Below are positions 35,747-45,161 of a stretch of DNA of 64,000 nucleotides, one piece after another (position 1 is the stretch's first letter; each line of letters starts with the position of its first letter). Source of the stretch: CAZIUL01 sp964542475 (GTDB lineage: Bacteria > Planctomycetota > B15-G4 > CAYZWU01); contig CAZIUL010000009.1 of the NCBI GenBank assembly GCA_964542475.1, forward strand, positions 62,001 through 126,000. The letters are read 5' to 3'. The notes beneath the pieces were generated by a model. It ran no database searches. It was given only the letters and a program-made list of their open reading frames with translations, and was not told where the DNA came from. The position numbers were made by a program, and so were the translations under genes.

Positions 35747-37597
35747 TCAGTTTTCCTCTTCGATAACGACCTCGCCCACGCCCATGTCGCCCACGAGATC
35801 GGAGAACTCTTCTCCACCGCTTTCATAGATTCTTAAAAATTCCTCGCTGAGGTCCATCTTTGCCTTGCTGGCCCCTCCCTCGATGATCCTTGGCCTGATC
35901 ATGACGATCAGGTCTTCCTTGATCTTAATGCTCGATTTCGACTTGAACAGATACCCGAGGTAAGGTATGTCACCCAGCCAGGGAACTTTGGTGACAACCT
36001 CTGTTTCACGGTTGCTGACGAGGCCTCCTATCACCCCGAACTGTCCCGACTCCAGCATCAGGTTCGTGACCACGGTCTGACTCCTTACGCGCGGGAGGTA
36101 CATCTCGTTGAGAAAGCCTGCAGCGTATATGCTGAACTTGTCGAAGCCCTCCATGTTTGCGTCCGTGCTCTTGCCGCTGAGCGATTCGGCCTTAGGGATG
36201 ATCGACATGACGATCCGGTTCGTGCCCGGAATGACGTGCGGCGTGACAAAAAGCTGAAACCCCAGATGAATGGGCGAGTTCGAGGCCTCCTTGATCGTGT
36301 ACTGCAGATCACCGGCCTGGCCCGCCTTGGCCTCGATCTGGGCCCACCTGACCGTGTCTCCGACATTGATCGTGGCCTCGTGATGGTCCAGGGTCACAAC
36401 GTGAGGGTTCTGAAAAACCCTGCTCGAGGAGCTGATCTCCACCAGGTGAACCAGAAACTTGATCGGGGAAAAGTCCAGGGTTCCGTTGGTAACACCGGGC
36501 ACCGGTGTCCAGTTGTTGATGTCAATATTAGGTGTCGGGCCCGGCATGACGGTGTCATTAAACCCGCCCTTGCCCAGATTGAAAGGAAAAGCAAGCGCCC
36601 TCTTGGCACCATCCCAGCTTGCGCCGATGCCTGTCCCGTTCAGCGGATCGGTAAACCCGAAAGATGCGTCGAAGTTGTCCCTCTTTTCGAAACTGATGAA
36701 CTGAACATCGATCAGAACCTGTAGCGGTTCCTGGTCAAGCCTCTCCAGTATCTCATCGATCCTGTCCAGGATGGGCTTGATGTCTTTCACGAAAATAACG
36801 TTGTCCTTCGGGAAAAAATCAAGCTTTCCGTTATCCGAAAGCAGGCTTTCAATAGCCTTGAGGAGAGGAAAGTCCACCCTTGATTCGTGCTGTGCGGGCT
36901 GGTTTTCGCCTTCGATGTATTCGCTCGCGATCTTTGGAACATAGATGTTTCTCGGCCTTATGTACTTCAACTCGAAAACACGCGTTTCGAGCTGCTGCAC
37001 GAGAGACTCGGAGGTGACGATACGATACACGCCGCGGTTCTCCTCGACCATGTGGTAGCCCAGGGTCTTGACAACATTCTCCATCGCGTCTTTCCAGGGA
37101 ATGTCGTCAACGTTCATGTTCACGGTTCCCTCGACATCAGGCGCTATGATTACATCCGCGTTGCCGGCCAAGGCTATTGCGGTTATAACACGTTTGATGT
37201 CCTCATCGACGAAGGTGAACTGCACACGCTCGGGTTTTTCCACCCTGAATACCTTCGAGGATTTTTCTATCACGATACAGCCGGCCTTCTCCGCAACGAT
37301 GTCAAGGGCATCGCGCCACGGAACATTGTTTAGGGTCAGGCTTATCATTGCATCCTTGCCCTGCTCAAGCAGTATGTTGACGCCGACCTCGTTGATAATA
37401 TGATCAAGCACGTCAGACAACGGCCGCTCCTTGGCAACAATGCTAATCATCGCATCATCGTTTATCAGGCCCGGCACTTTCTCGCCTTCTCCAAGCACCT
37501 GGGCGCTTGAAGCCGACCATGACGAACTCAACAAAAGAACAGCAACACACACCAACAAACACTCGATGCCACGCTTGAATACCGGAACAGGCGTCAT
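35747..37597 (-). CDS. pilQ: type IV pilus secretin PilQ
   Basis: The 616-residue protein has an N-terminal signal peptide. Two STN-type modules follow near 45-120 and 125-200, each with a 'PW+DAL/M' core (VPWRDALDIVAEKAG, IPWKDAMENVVKTLG). A secretin N-terminal domain comes next, then the secretin beta-barrel with the GDTVRWAQIEAK, VTPHVIPGTNRIVMSIIPK and FGVIGGLVSNRETEVV segments. AMIN domains found in many PilQ proteins are not seen. It forms the outer-membrane pore for the pilus. A full AAGGAGG ribosome-binding site precedes the ATG. Confidence 0.94.
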   Translation of the reverse strand: MTPVPVFKRGIECLLVCVAVLLLSSSWSASSAQVLGEGEKVPGLINDDAMISIVAKERPLSDVLDHIINEVGVNILLEQGKDAMISLTLNNVPWRDALDIVAEKAGCIVIEKSSKVFRVEKPERVQFTFVDEDIKRVITAIALAGNADVIIAPDVEGTVNMNVDDIPWKDAMENVVKTLGYHMVEENRGVYRIVTSESLVQQLETRVFELKYIRPRNIYVPKIASEYIEGENQPAQHESRVDFPLLKAIESLLSDNGKLDFFPKDNVIFVKDIKPILDRIDEILERLDQEPLQVLIDVQFISFEKRDNFDASFGFTDPLNGTGIGASWDGAKRALAFPFNLGKGGFNDTVMPGPTPNIDINNWTPVPGVTNGTLDFSPIKFLVHLVEISSSSRVFQNPHVVTLDHHEATINVGDTVRWAQIEAKAGQAGDLQYTIKEASNSPIHLGFQLFVTPHVIPGTNRIVMSIIPKAESLSGKSTDANMEGFDKFSIYAAGFLNEMYLPRVRSQTVVTNLMLESGQFGVIGGLVSNRETEVVTKVPWLGDIPYLGYLFKSKSSIKIKEDLIVMIRPRIIEGGASKAKMDLSEEFLRIYESGGEEFSDLVGDMGVGEVVIEEEN

Positions 37598-37717
37598 ACA
37601 ACACCTCCTTAGCTACACAAAACTTCTCTGGCGACTATCACATCGCATCGCCACCAGTGCCTTTTCCTTTGAATGGTCCCCGGAACCGGCAAAAACCCCT
37701 CATGATAATCTTATCCT

Positions 37718-39160
37718 TCATGGATTGATTTCGAAGGGCTGGTTCTTGTACCGGAACATGACTCTTTCTGTTTCGATTTTTTCGACAACCAGATCCTCCT
37801 GCACAAACTGCCCCTCCATGAGAACCTGACCGTTTACAATTATGACGGATCGCTCCGTTTTGCTGATAATACCGCTGATCTTTATAGGAATCTTGTAGAA
37901 CTCCCGGGCAGCGCGCGCCTTGATGTATATCTTCTCGATCTGGTTAATAACCGATCCCCTCTCATCATCCAACTCAGCAGCAGCCAATGCCTGGACTCCT
38001 ATGTCCCCTTTCATCAGCTCGTAATCTCTCACGCACCTTTCATAATCCCCGGTGTCGAGCATCGTTTTGAGCTTGTCCCGCATATCCGTCAAGTGACCCA
38101 GCAAAACACCGGAAGGCATAACCTCCTCATCCCCGGTGTTTATCTTGTTGATTTCCTTCAGGCCGGGCAAAATTATGCGGTCCATTTTTTTCACGCATGC
38201 CGGATCCGTGATCCACCTCTTTTCGATCGCCTCGTTGACCCGGTTGTTAATCTCGATTATTTTCTCCGCGGCCTCTTTTCTGATCTCTAACCCACGAATG
38301 AACGGCATACTCACCGTGTCCTTCATATACTCTAAAAGCCCGTTTACCTCGAATATCTTGTCCATCATGCCGGAAATGAACTCTTCCTGATCGGCCACAT
38401 CCAGCCCGAAACCGCCTTTTCCCGAGGCGGCCCACCTTCTCGGGTCGATAAACGGGTCGCGAATTGTCGGGTCAGCAACATGTTCGTAGTGGTCGATCTT
38501 GAAATCACCCCGCCAGGTGATGATCTCGTCGATGATCATGTCCCGTTTTTTGTTATAATTTTGTATTTTCGTGGCACCCGCTTTTCCCTCGTTTCCATGA
38601 TACACGTATGTCTCCACGAGCATGTCCATTCCATGTGACACATCGCTCCGAAGCGTGTCCTCGTCGTACTCTCCGGCCTTGATCCTGATTTCGGTGATCT
38701 TCAAGAACCGCTCGTAGTTTTCGATCATGGAGATAAAATCGAGGAATTGAAAAATATTGCATCGCAAGTCGAGTCTGAAAGATTCCTTATCGAAAATCTG
38801 CGGGCCCTTTCTCTGTCGGATCGACCGCCTGTCGTCCCTCAAGCTCGTCAGCACGACATTGGACTTGTTCGCGAAATCGCTCAAACCCTTGACGAATTCG
38901 TTTACCTCCTTTGTATTCGGCAGGATCTTAACGTACCGGTTTACATTCTCACGGATTATGATGACTTCCTTCTCCAATGAAGCGACCTTGCCGCACTTGA
39001 TCTTTGCAACGGCCACTTGACCCCGCAAAGCCTCCTCCTCCTCCACTACCCTCTGATACTCATCATAAATCCAGTAAGACAGGCCCCCGCTTCCCAGAAG
39101 AATCAACAAAGTGAAGGCAACCATGAAAATCTGGTATTTTTTCCGTGTCATCTTGGCCAA
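37718..39160 (-). CDS. pilO: PilO-like protein with C-terminal PilP/GspC-like domain
   Basis: The 480-residue protein has an N-terminal transmembrane helix (10-31), a coiled coil and a PilO ferredoxin-like domain to about residue 200. PilO proteins are usually near 200 residues. The extra 280 residues contain a helical region. The last 55 residues (IKISGIISKTERSVIIVNGQ, then VLMEGQFVQEDLVVEKI and a final FRYKNQPFEI) match the beta-rich PilP/GspC homology region. No separate pilP gene lies between it and pilQ, so a pilO-pilP fusion is the most economical reading. It aligns the inner platform with the secretin. Confidence 0.8.
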   Translation of the reverse strand: MAKMTRKKYQIFMVAFTLLILLGSGGLSYWIYDEYQRVVEEEEALRGQVAVAKIKCGKVASLEKEVIIIRENVNRYVKILPNTKEVNEFVKGLSDFANKSNVVLTSLRDDRRSIRQRKGPQIFDKESFRLDLRCNIFQFLDFISMIENYERFLKITEIRIKAGEYDEDTLRSDVSHGMDMLVETYVYHGNEGKAGATKIQNYNKKRDMIIDEIITWRGDFKIDHYEHVADPTIRDPFIDPRRWAASGKGGFGLDVADQEEFISGMMDKIFEVNGLLEYMKDTVSMPFIRGLEIRKEAAEKIIEINNRVNEAIEKRWITDPACVKKMDRIILPGLKEINKINTGDEEVMPSGVLLGHLTDMRDKLKTMLDTGDYERCVRDYELMKGDIGVQALAAAELDDERGSVINQIEKIYIKARAAREFYKIPIKISGIISKTERSVIIVNGQVLMEGQFVQEDLVVEKIETERVMFRYKNQPFEINP

Positions 39161-39200
39161 CGCTACAGCTCCTCTACCTTTTTTAAGAACCAGTTGGGGA

Positions 39201-39878
39201 TCAATGGTTGTTTTCGCTCCCGCTCGTCGTACCGGCGCTCTTTTTCAAAATCGGTCTCTTCGCCGCAACCGTGTTTTTATCCCTGAGGTTCAATGTCCAA
39301 GCGTATTCGATCGCCTCCGGCGGGCACATTTTGTCGTCTATTACTGTTGTACCGGTGGGATTCGTTATCGAATCGAAGTCATCTACGAACAGATCATGGT
39401 TTTTCAAATCTTCGTTGAAATTGGACAATTGTTCGTACTGATCACCTGACAGATACCCCTTCAGATCAATCCCTTTCTGACGGGAATCGTTCATGCGGGC
39501 ATGCATCTCCTTCAGCCAGACACAATGCCGTTCCGGATTCATTCGGTTGCTTACGACCTGGCACAGCTGATCCAGTTTCCTGGTCCAGTGAATCCGTGTG
39601 GCCTCGATATCCCTGATGATGTTCTTGCGCTGCATAAACTCGGCTTTCTCCGCCTCAAGATCAGACGCATATTCCGCCATCGGTTTCAGATTCTCGAACT
39701 CCTCCTTGACTATGTTCCGCTCTGTCTCAGCGCCAGCGAGAATCACGAAATATAAATAGGCGACTATGCAGAGTGAGGATACGGATAGGACCGTTCCGGC
39801 GGCAACCATCAGATACGTCCCGGCCGTCCTTCTTTCGAACTCCCGATATTCTTGGGGGAGCAGGTTTATCTTCAGCAT
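39201..39878 (-). CDS. pilN: type IV pilus alignment protein PilN
   Basis: From the ATG at 39878 (AAAGGAAAG upstream) the protein has 225 residues. It starts with the short cytoplasmic INLLP motif that binds PilM (MLKINLLPQEYREFE), followed by one transmembrane helix and a periplasmic coiled coil plus fimbrial-assembly domain. The longer frame to 39956 overlaps pilM and lacks support. It is 25 bp after the pilM stop. Confidence 0.9.
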   Translation of the reverse strand: MLKINLLPQEYREFERRTAGTYLMVAAGTVLSVSSLCIVAYLYFVILAGAETERNIVKEEFENLKPMAEYASDLEAEKAEFMQRKNIIRDIEATRIHWTRKLDQLCQVVSNRMNPERHCVWLKEMHARMNDSRQKGIDLKGYLSGDQYEQLSNFNEDLKNHDLFVDDFDSITNPTGTTVIDDKMCPPEAIEYAWTLNLRDKNTVAAKRPILKKSAGTTSGSENNH

Positions 39879-39903
39879 CTTTCCTTTTTTTACCTCCTCA
39901 GGT

Positions 39904-40935
39904 TCAACCCTTGATTCTGGATGCCAAGCCCATCGCCACCCCGAGGGACAGCGCATTCTCCGTGAGCAGTTCCGAATCCACCATGTCCGGATCCACGCCT
40001 ACCCCGGCCACCGGGCTCCAGTAGATCGTTTTACGTTCAAAGATCTTTTCGAAGGCTTCGTCCAGGCCAAGCGCGCGACCCCCGCCGCCCGAAAGATAGA
40101 TCGCCTCAACCTTGCTCTCGTACTGGTTTTCGTAATAGTCGAGAGAAAGGTTGATTTCGCTTCCCATCTCCTCGATTCCGGGGGCTATGGCATCCGCAAC
40201 CTTGTCCGCTTCATCACCGGGAGACCTCTTCATCTGCTCGCTTTCGAACAGCTCCAGGCCCTGCTTCTTTGCTATATATGAGGTGAAGTCGTTCCCACCC
40301 ATGTAGATTTCGCGTGTAAAATACAACTCCATGCCCTGCAGGATGCTGATGCATGTCTTGTTTCCGCCTATGTCCAACAAGGCGACAACCTTGGTTTCCA
40401 CGTCGTTTTCCGCGTTCACGGAGTTCGAAAACTCGAAGGCGTTTGCCAGGGCAAAAACATCAACATCGGTAATCGCGGGCTGTAGGCCGCAGCCTTGCAG
40501 GAGCCGGTACTGATCTTCAACAACTTCTCTCATCACCGCGACCAGGATCACCCTCATTTCGTTTTTTGACAAACCGGTCGCTTCCTTCAGCCTCTGGCTG
40601 TCCAGCAGCACGTCATCGATCTCGAACGGTATGTATTTGTCAGCCTCGTACCGGAGCGCATTGTTGAGGTTATCGTCGGGCATCTCGATGATGTTGAGAA
40701 AGCGAACAATGACGGATCTGCCGGAAACAGCCGTGGCCACACGTTTGCTTTTGAAGCGACAGGTGCGCAACAGCTCGCTCAAGGCGTCAGCCCTGGCATC
40801 TTCAGATGAAATATCTATCTGGCCGTAACCGGTAATAATGTAATCATCTCGGTCAAATGAGAGCTCGATAGCCTTGATACATTCCGATCCCAGATCCAAC
40901 CCTACGATAGACTTCCTTTTGCGCAAGAATACCAT
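39904..40935 (-). CDS. pilM: type IV pilus actin-like protein PilM
   Basis: The 343-residue protein has the actin/ASKHA phosphate loops: LDLGSECIKAIEL near residue 12, an internal LLDIGGNKTCISIL near 190 and a late LSGGGGRALGLDEAF. The N-terminal MVFLRKRKS plus the PilM 'RFLNIIEMPDDNLNNALRYE' region set it apart from FtsA. It sits on the cytoplasmic face and binds PilN. It is the first gene of the pilM-N-O-Q operon, with AAGGA eight bases before the ATG. Confidence 0.95.
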   Translation of the reverse strand: MVFLRKRKSIVGLDLGSECIKAIELSFDRDDYIITGYGQIDISSEDARADALSELLRTCRFKSKRVATAVSGRSVIVRFLNIIEMPDDNLNNALRYEADKYIPFEIDDVLLDSQRLKEATGLSKNEMRVILVAVMREVVEDQYRLLQGCGLQPAITDVDVFALANAFEFSNSVNAENDVETKVVALLDIGGNKTCISILQGMELYFTREIYMGGNDFTSYIAKKQGLELFESEQMKRSPGDEADKVADAIAPGIEEMGSEINLSLDYYENQYESKVEAIYLSGGGGRALGLDEAFEKIFERKTIYWSPVAGVGVDPDMVDSELLTENALSLGVAMGLASRIKG

Positions 40936-41160
40936 TCCGGAGATCCTTATATATGCTGTTCGACGTGTATGATAGAACCCCTTTTCCCTTTAAACCCAGC
41001 CGATGTCTGATAGGGCACAATCGGCGGTACTCTCGAATCTTCGGAAATTAACCTCCCTAACTTTAAACAAATCCCCATCCGCACGCCCACAAGGCAAAAT
41101 TAGCGCGTCGAGCAATGCCGGCTGGTACGCAGGCAACCCACCCCTGAGGCTGTCAAGGGC

Positions 41161-41209
41161 TATCCCGCATATTTCATCCTCTTCTGCTGCGGCACCGTAA
41201 AGCGGGCTA
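41161..41209. repeat. MITE-like repeat family 1, copy D (49 bp remnant)
   Basis: It opens with TATCCCGCATATTTCATCCT, continues through CTTCTGCTGCGGCACCGTAA and then jumps straight to the opposite tip GCGGGCTA. One end and its subterminal block are complete while most of the other arm is deleted. It lies 53 bp after the HPr stop. Confidence 0.8.
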
Positions 41210-41262
41210 TGGCATCAAACGATATGAAAGGGAAAAAAGAGGGCGTGGGCAAAAAGCGATTA

Positions 41263-41523
41263 TCACTCGAAAAAGCCATTGGTCACGAGATCGACAAGCG
41301 AACAGATGAGCTCATCCGAATCAACGCCTTCGCTGATGAGTTCCATCTCATGGCCATAAGCACAGGCCAAGGTCATCAGTTGAATAATCGACTTTCCATC
41401 CACCGTGCAGCCATTGCATGTAACAGTGAGACTCGCCTGGAACCGGGTGGAAATCTCCACGAATTTGCTAATAGGCCTCGCGTGAAGCCCGGCGCGGTTT
41501 GTAATCTTCACTTTCTTTCTCAA
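41263..41523 (-). CDS. HPr-family phosphocarrier protein
   Basis: The protein carries the HPr active-site motif NRAGLHARP with the phosphorylatable His, and the GKSIIQLMTL segment around the regulatory Ser. The likely start is TTG at 41523, giving MRKKVKITN, which fits family length (about 86 residues). No ATG and no good Shine-Dalgarno lie upstream. Because it neighbours ptsN, hpf and rpoN it is probably an NPr-type regulatory HPr rather than a sugar-uptake HPr. Its 5' end adjoins a repeat element at 41563-41721. Confidence 0.85.
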   Translation of the reverse strand: MRKKVKITNRAGLHARPISKFVEISTRFQASLTVTCNGCTVDGKSIIQLMTLACAYGHEMELISEGVDSDELICSLVDLVTNGFFE

Positions 41524-41562
41524 CTTATGGGCGTTCCGTACTCTGGCTGACCCTTGGTACAA

Positions 41563-41721
41563 GGGTCAGAGGTTGAGAGGTTGTGGAGAGCGATGATGAT
41601 AATCGGACAATTCGAGGCTTGGCAGTCGGCACCGGTTCATCAATGTACAACAGGCCGAGGGTTTGATGCCGAGACTGATGCGGAGTTCAACGATGTCTAC
41701 AGCAACCTTGAACCTCTGAAA
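41563..41721. repeat. repeat family 2, copy 1 (about 159 bp)
   Basis: It is homologous over its whole length to 45892-46062. Shared words include CGGTTCATCAATG, GAGGGTTT and CAACCTTGAACCTCTGAA. Its ends form an imperfect terminal inverted repeat (GGGTCAGAGGTTG against CAACCTTGAACCTCTGAA). It lies between the ptsN stop, 14 bp away, and the start of the HPr gene. Confidence 0.8.
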
Positions 41722-41734
41722 ACAAACGCGTGTA

Positions 41735-42196
41735 TCACTCGCTGAGTTCCTTGAGAATACCGCATATCTCTTTCCCGTTTTTAGCGTTTCTGACGAAACG
41801 ACTGAAGTCCTGATGTCTCGCCATCCGGGAAATCCACTGGAGAATGCTCAAATGCTCTTCTGCGTGCCCGGTGGAAGAAACCAGGAGGAAAAGGATGTAC
41901 ACCGGTTCACCATCAACTGCGCTGAAATCCACGCCCGCCTTCGAACGAGCCATAAGCATGAGCCGCTCCTGGCAACCGTCGATCTTCACATGCGGTATGG
42001 CCACCCCGTGCCCCAACCCGGTGGATCCCAGTTTTTCACGATCGAGCAAAGCCTCAAAAGTGCTTTTCTTCTTGTTTTTCGGAAAGACACCTTGAGACAC
42101 GGCGAAATCGAGCATCTCCTCGATCACCATTTTTTTCTCAACAGCCCCAAGGTCTTCGATTATATTATTTTCCTTAAACAATTGCAAATAAGACAT
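41735..42196 (-). CDS. ptsN: PTS EIIA-Ntr type protein (PtsN)
   Basis: The 153-residue protein has the EIIA fructose/Ntr signature GLGHGVAIPHVKIDG, where the His is phosphorylated, and the GAEEHLSILQ-like 'TGHAEEHLSILQWISRMA' helix. PtsN is a regulatory EIIA that takes phosphate from NPr-type HPr. It sits next to an HPr gene and in the hpf-rpoN neighbourhood. The membrane EIIB/C components of a sugar PTS are absent. Confidence 0.9.
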   Translation of the reverse strand: MSYLQLFKENNIIEDLGAVEKKMVIEEMLDFAVSQGVFPKNKKKSTFEALLDREKLGSTGLGHGVAIPHVKIDGCQERLMLMARSKAGVDFSAVDGEPVYILFLLVSSTGHAEEHLSILQWISRMARHQDFSRFVRNAKNGKEICGILKELSE

Positions 42197-42299
42197 CTAT
42201 GCTCACCTCTTCAGTAACGCGTCTTCGAAAAACAACAGTTAAGCATGCCTGATAAAGAGGCGCTCACGCATGCGCCAACGCTTGATTATAGAAAACATT

Positions 42300-42692
42300 T
42301 CAGGATTTCCCCTTGTATTTTTTCCTGATAATTTCCTCGTAACTCAATTCATCATCCACATCCTGATCTGACTCAGGTTCGGGAGGTACACCTTTCACAT
42401 GCCTATGGCCCCTCAATCGCTCCTTGAAGCGCACCAGCTGTCTTTCCATTTTATCCATGAGCAAGTCTATAGCAGCATGTCCGTCCTGATGAGCCATACT
42501 CCCCACCAGCTGCTGACCCCGCGAAACAGAAATGATCATCTCGACCGCATGCTTATCTTTTTCATTGTCGAGAATCACTTGCACCCTGGAGATGTTGTTA
42601 AAATACTTGATCAGCTTTTTCGCCTTGTCGCGAGCATAGTCCTTAATCTCTTGAGACTTGTTTTCATGCCTCCCGATTACTTCGATTTTCAA
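42300..42692 (-). CDS. hpf: ribosome hibernation promoting factor
   Basis: The 130-residue protein has the RaiA/HPF fold: MKIEVIGRHENKSQEIKDYA, then the conserved basic DKAKKLIKYF, and the DMYAAIDLL-like 'DGHAAIDLLMDKMERQL' helix. The C-terminal tail is short and acidic then basic (YEEIIRKKYKGKS) and lacks the long dimerising domain, so it is a short-form HPF. It inactivates ribosomes in stationary phase. It lies in the classical rpoN-hpf-ptsN order, here with truA inserted. Confidence 0.9.
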   Translation of the reverse strand: MKIEVIGRHENKSQEIKDYARDKAKKLIKYFNNISRVQVILDNEKDKHAVEMIISVSRGQQLVGSMAHQDGHAAIDLLMDKMERQLVRFKERLRGHRHVKGVPPEPESDQDVDDELSYEEIIRKKYKGKS

Positions 42693-42846
42693 GTGGCCCT
42701 CCTTGCAATCAGCATATTAAAAAGAGTCCTTTTCTCACCTACAACGCGCTACCCCTGTTGAAAACAGCAATAGCCCGGAGTTCATCCTGACATGCATCAG
42801 CAACCGATACGGGAAACGATCCCTGGTTTTCCATAAGTAAGCCGAA

Positions 42847-43593
42847 TTAATAATTCACTCTCCACAAAAAAAGTCCTTTTGCCGGATATGTGGGCGGAGC
42901 AAGAGTCCTGTCCCCCGAATCGAGAATCTCTACAGCTCTCTTTTGCGATATGCTTCCGTCAGCCGTTGCCATGACGAAAGATACCATATTACGGACCATT
43001 CGGTAAAGGAACCCTTCTCCTGTGAAAAAAATTCTGACACATTCTTTTCGCCTCCTGACCTTGATCGACAGAATCCTGCGACGGCTGGACTTCACATCGG
43101 CGCCCGAAGCCCTCATTGCGGCAAAGTCCCGATCTCCCACTAGCAGCGAAGCAGCTTCGCGGATGGCTGCCTCACCAGGCAATTTACGAACACGGTGAAG
43201 GAAACGGCTTCTGAAGGGATCGTCAAACGGAGCTTCGACTATCTGATAAAAATAGGTCTTGTGGCGGACAGAGAACCTGGCATGGAAATCCAAGGGAACC
43301 CTCGATGCGCGAAGAACTCTGATATCGCCCGGCAGAATGGCGTTCAGCCCCTTGACCAGGGTCTCTTCCGCGATCTCCTTGTCCAGATGAAACGAAGCAA
43401 CCTGGCCAAGGGCGTGAACTCCCGAATCGGTGCGTCCGGCGCCGGCGATGGAAACCTCTCTCCCGGTCAACCGGCTGATCCCGTCTTCGATAATCCCCCT
43501 CACTGTCCTTTCACCCTGAGCCTGTTTTTCCCATCCACAGAACCCCGTACCGTCATACGCAAAAATAAGCTTAAAGCAAAGATCCAAAGCCAT
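42847..43593 (-). CDS. truA: tRNA pseudouridine(38-40) synthase TruA
   Basis: The 248-residue protein starts with YDGTGFCGWEKQ near residue 14, has the catalytic Asp in GRTDSGVHALGQVASF and a C-terminal FLYRMVRNMV motif. All three are TruA signatures. It makes pseudouridine at positions 38-40 of the anticodon stem. It lies 91 bp downstream of rpoN and is followed by hpf. Confidence 0.95.
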   Translation of the reverse strand: MALDLCFKLIFAYDGTGFCGWEKQAQGERTVRGIIEDGISRLTGREVSIAGAGRTDSGVHALGQVASFHLDKEIAEETLVKGLNAILPGDIRVLRASRVPLDFHARFSVRHKTYFYQIVEAPFDDPFRSRFLHRVRKLPGEAAIREAASLLVGDRDFAAMRASGADVKSSRRRILSIKVRRRKECVRIFFTGEGFLYRMVRNMVSFVMATADGSISQKRAVEILDSGDRTLAPPTYPAKGLFLWRVNY

Positions 43594-43684
43594 TCATCCG
43601 CCCAGGTGGTAAACTCGACTCGTAAAGATCGAATTGAACCGATTCTTCAGCCCGCCCGGTTCGGCGCAGGCTTGTCTCTTTTCA

Positions 43685-45148
43685 TCAGTACACCCTTCTT
43701 TGCCGAGAGGAAGGCACATTCAACGCTTTTCTGTACTTGGTAACTGTCCGTCTGGCTATGCTGAGACCTTCCATCTCCAGGATTTTCATTATTTCCTGGT
43801 CTGACAACGGTTTCGTTTTGTTTTCGTTGTCGATCAGGTCCTTGACCTTCTGCTTGACTCCAACGCGCGATTCTACTTCACCGTCAGAAGACTTTGTAGC
43901 CCCGGTAAAAAAGCTCTTCAAAGAAAATATCCCCCTGGGCGCCTGGACATATTTGTCCGATATCGTACGGCTGATCGTTGAAACGTGGAGGCCAAGCTTG
44001 TCAGCCACCTCCTGCATTTTCAGGGGTTTGAGGTGTTTTGTACCACGGTCAAGAAAATCACGCTGATGTTTCACAAGCACATCAACCACTCTTGAAAGCG
44101 TGCTTCTCCTCTGCTCAATGGATTCGATGAGCCATTTGGCGGATTCGATCTTCTTGCGGAAGTGCATTCGCAGCTTTGGATCCAGGGACTTGTCCATGTA
44201 CATCTTGAGATATGCTTCGCTGATTCCCAGTTTTGGGTAGTAGTCGTTCTGGAGCTGGATTTCGTACTCCCCGTCAATAAGCTCCAACACAACATCTGGA
44301 TTGACATAAGGGATCGGGTCCGTCCTGAAAAGGCGTCCCGGTATTGGATCCAGATGGCTTATGTTCTCCAATGCATCCTGCACCTCTTCTATTGACCTGC
44401 TTGTTCGTTTCGCGATCTTGGGGAGCTGGTTCTTCGAAAGATCTTCGATGTGGTCTACAATGATCTTACGCATCAACTCATGGTCTGTGTGTGACGCATC
44501 CAGCTGGAGTAAAAGGCATTCCCGAAGGTCTCTGGCACCGACCCCGGTTGGTTCGAAGGACTGAACCAGAACCAGGGCCTCTTCTTTCTTGGCTTGAGTA
44601 TGATCTCCGGCTGATGGCATGTGGATCTCTTCCAGAGGATACAACAGGTAGCCGCGATCATTGATGTTGTAGATTATCTGCTCCGCAATAATCCTGATGT
44701 CCTGATCACAATCGGACAGGCCCAGTTGGTTCTTCAAATGGTCCTGCAGCGTCATCGGCCGTGACATCGTGTTTTGCATCGCCCGGAACTTTGGATCATC
44801 CTCGCCGCTTTTGTGGCTGGAGCCGGTTCTCGTCCGATCCTTGTTCATTTCGATCATGTTTTTGAGACGCTCCATCTCTTCATCCAAGGAGAAGGAATCG
44901 TCATCGTCACCGTCTCTAGCGTCGTCCCCGTTTCCGTCGATGCTATCGCTCCGGTCAGAGCCTTCCGTCTGCTTGATCTCTTCCAGCGGCTCAACCTGCT
45001 CGAGAACTTCGTTTTCCATCAGCTCGTTCTCTATGAGCTCCTTGAGATCCATGGACTGCAGCTGCAGAATCTCGATCCGCTGTATAAGCTGCGGAGACAT
45101 CTTGAGCTTCTGCTCAAGACGCATGTTCTGCATGAGTTCCAGCTTCAT
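43685..45148 (-). CDS. rpoN: RNA polymerase sigma-54 factor RpoN
   Basis: The 487-residue protein has the Gln-rich activator-binding region I (MSPQLIQRIEILQLQSMDL), an acidic variable region II, the core-binding region and a C-terminal RpoN box ARRTVTKYRKAL that contacts the -24 element. Sigma-54 promoters need enhancer-binding ATPases, none of which is in the window. The gene is next to hpf, ptsN and HPr, the usual rpoN cluster. Confidence 0.96.
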   Translation of the reverse strand: MKLELMQNMRLEQKLKMSPQLIQRIEILQLQSMDLKELIENELMENEVLEQVEPLEEIKQTEGSDRSDSIDGNGDDARDGDDDDSFSLDEEMERLKNMIEMNKDRTRTGSSHKSGEDDPKFRAMQNTMSRPMTLQDHLKNQLGLSDCDQDIRIIAEQIIYNINDRGYLLYPLEEIHMPSAGDHTQAKKEEALVLVQSFEPTGVGARDLRECLLLQLDASHTDHELMRKIIVDHIEDLSKNQLPKIAKRTSRSIEEVQDALENISHLDPIPGRLFRTDPIPYVNPDVVLELIDGEYEIQLQNDYYPKLGISEAYLKMYMDKSLDPKLRMHFRKKIESAKWLIESIEQRRSTLSRVVDVLVKHQRDFLDRGTKHLKPLKMQEVADKLGLHVSTISRTISDKYVQAPRGIFSLKSFFTGATKSSDGEVESRVGVKQKVKDLIDNENKTKPLSDQEIMKILEMEGLSIARRTVTKYRKALNVPSSRQRRVY

Positions 45149-45161
45149 GATCAGCCCAGCC

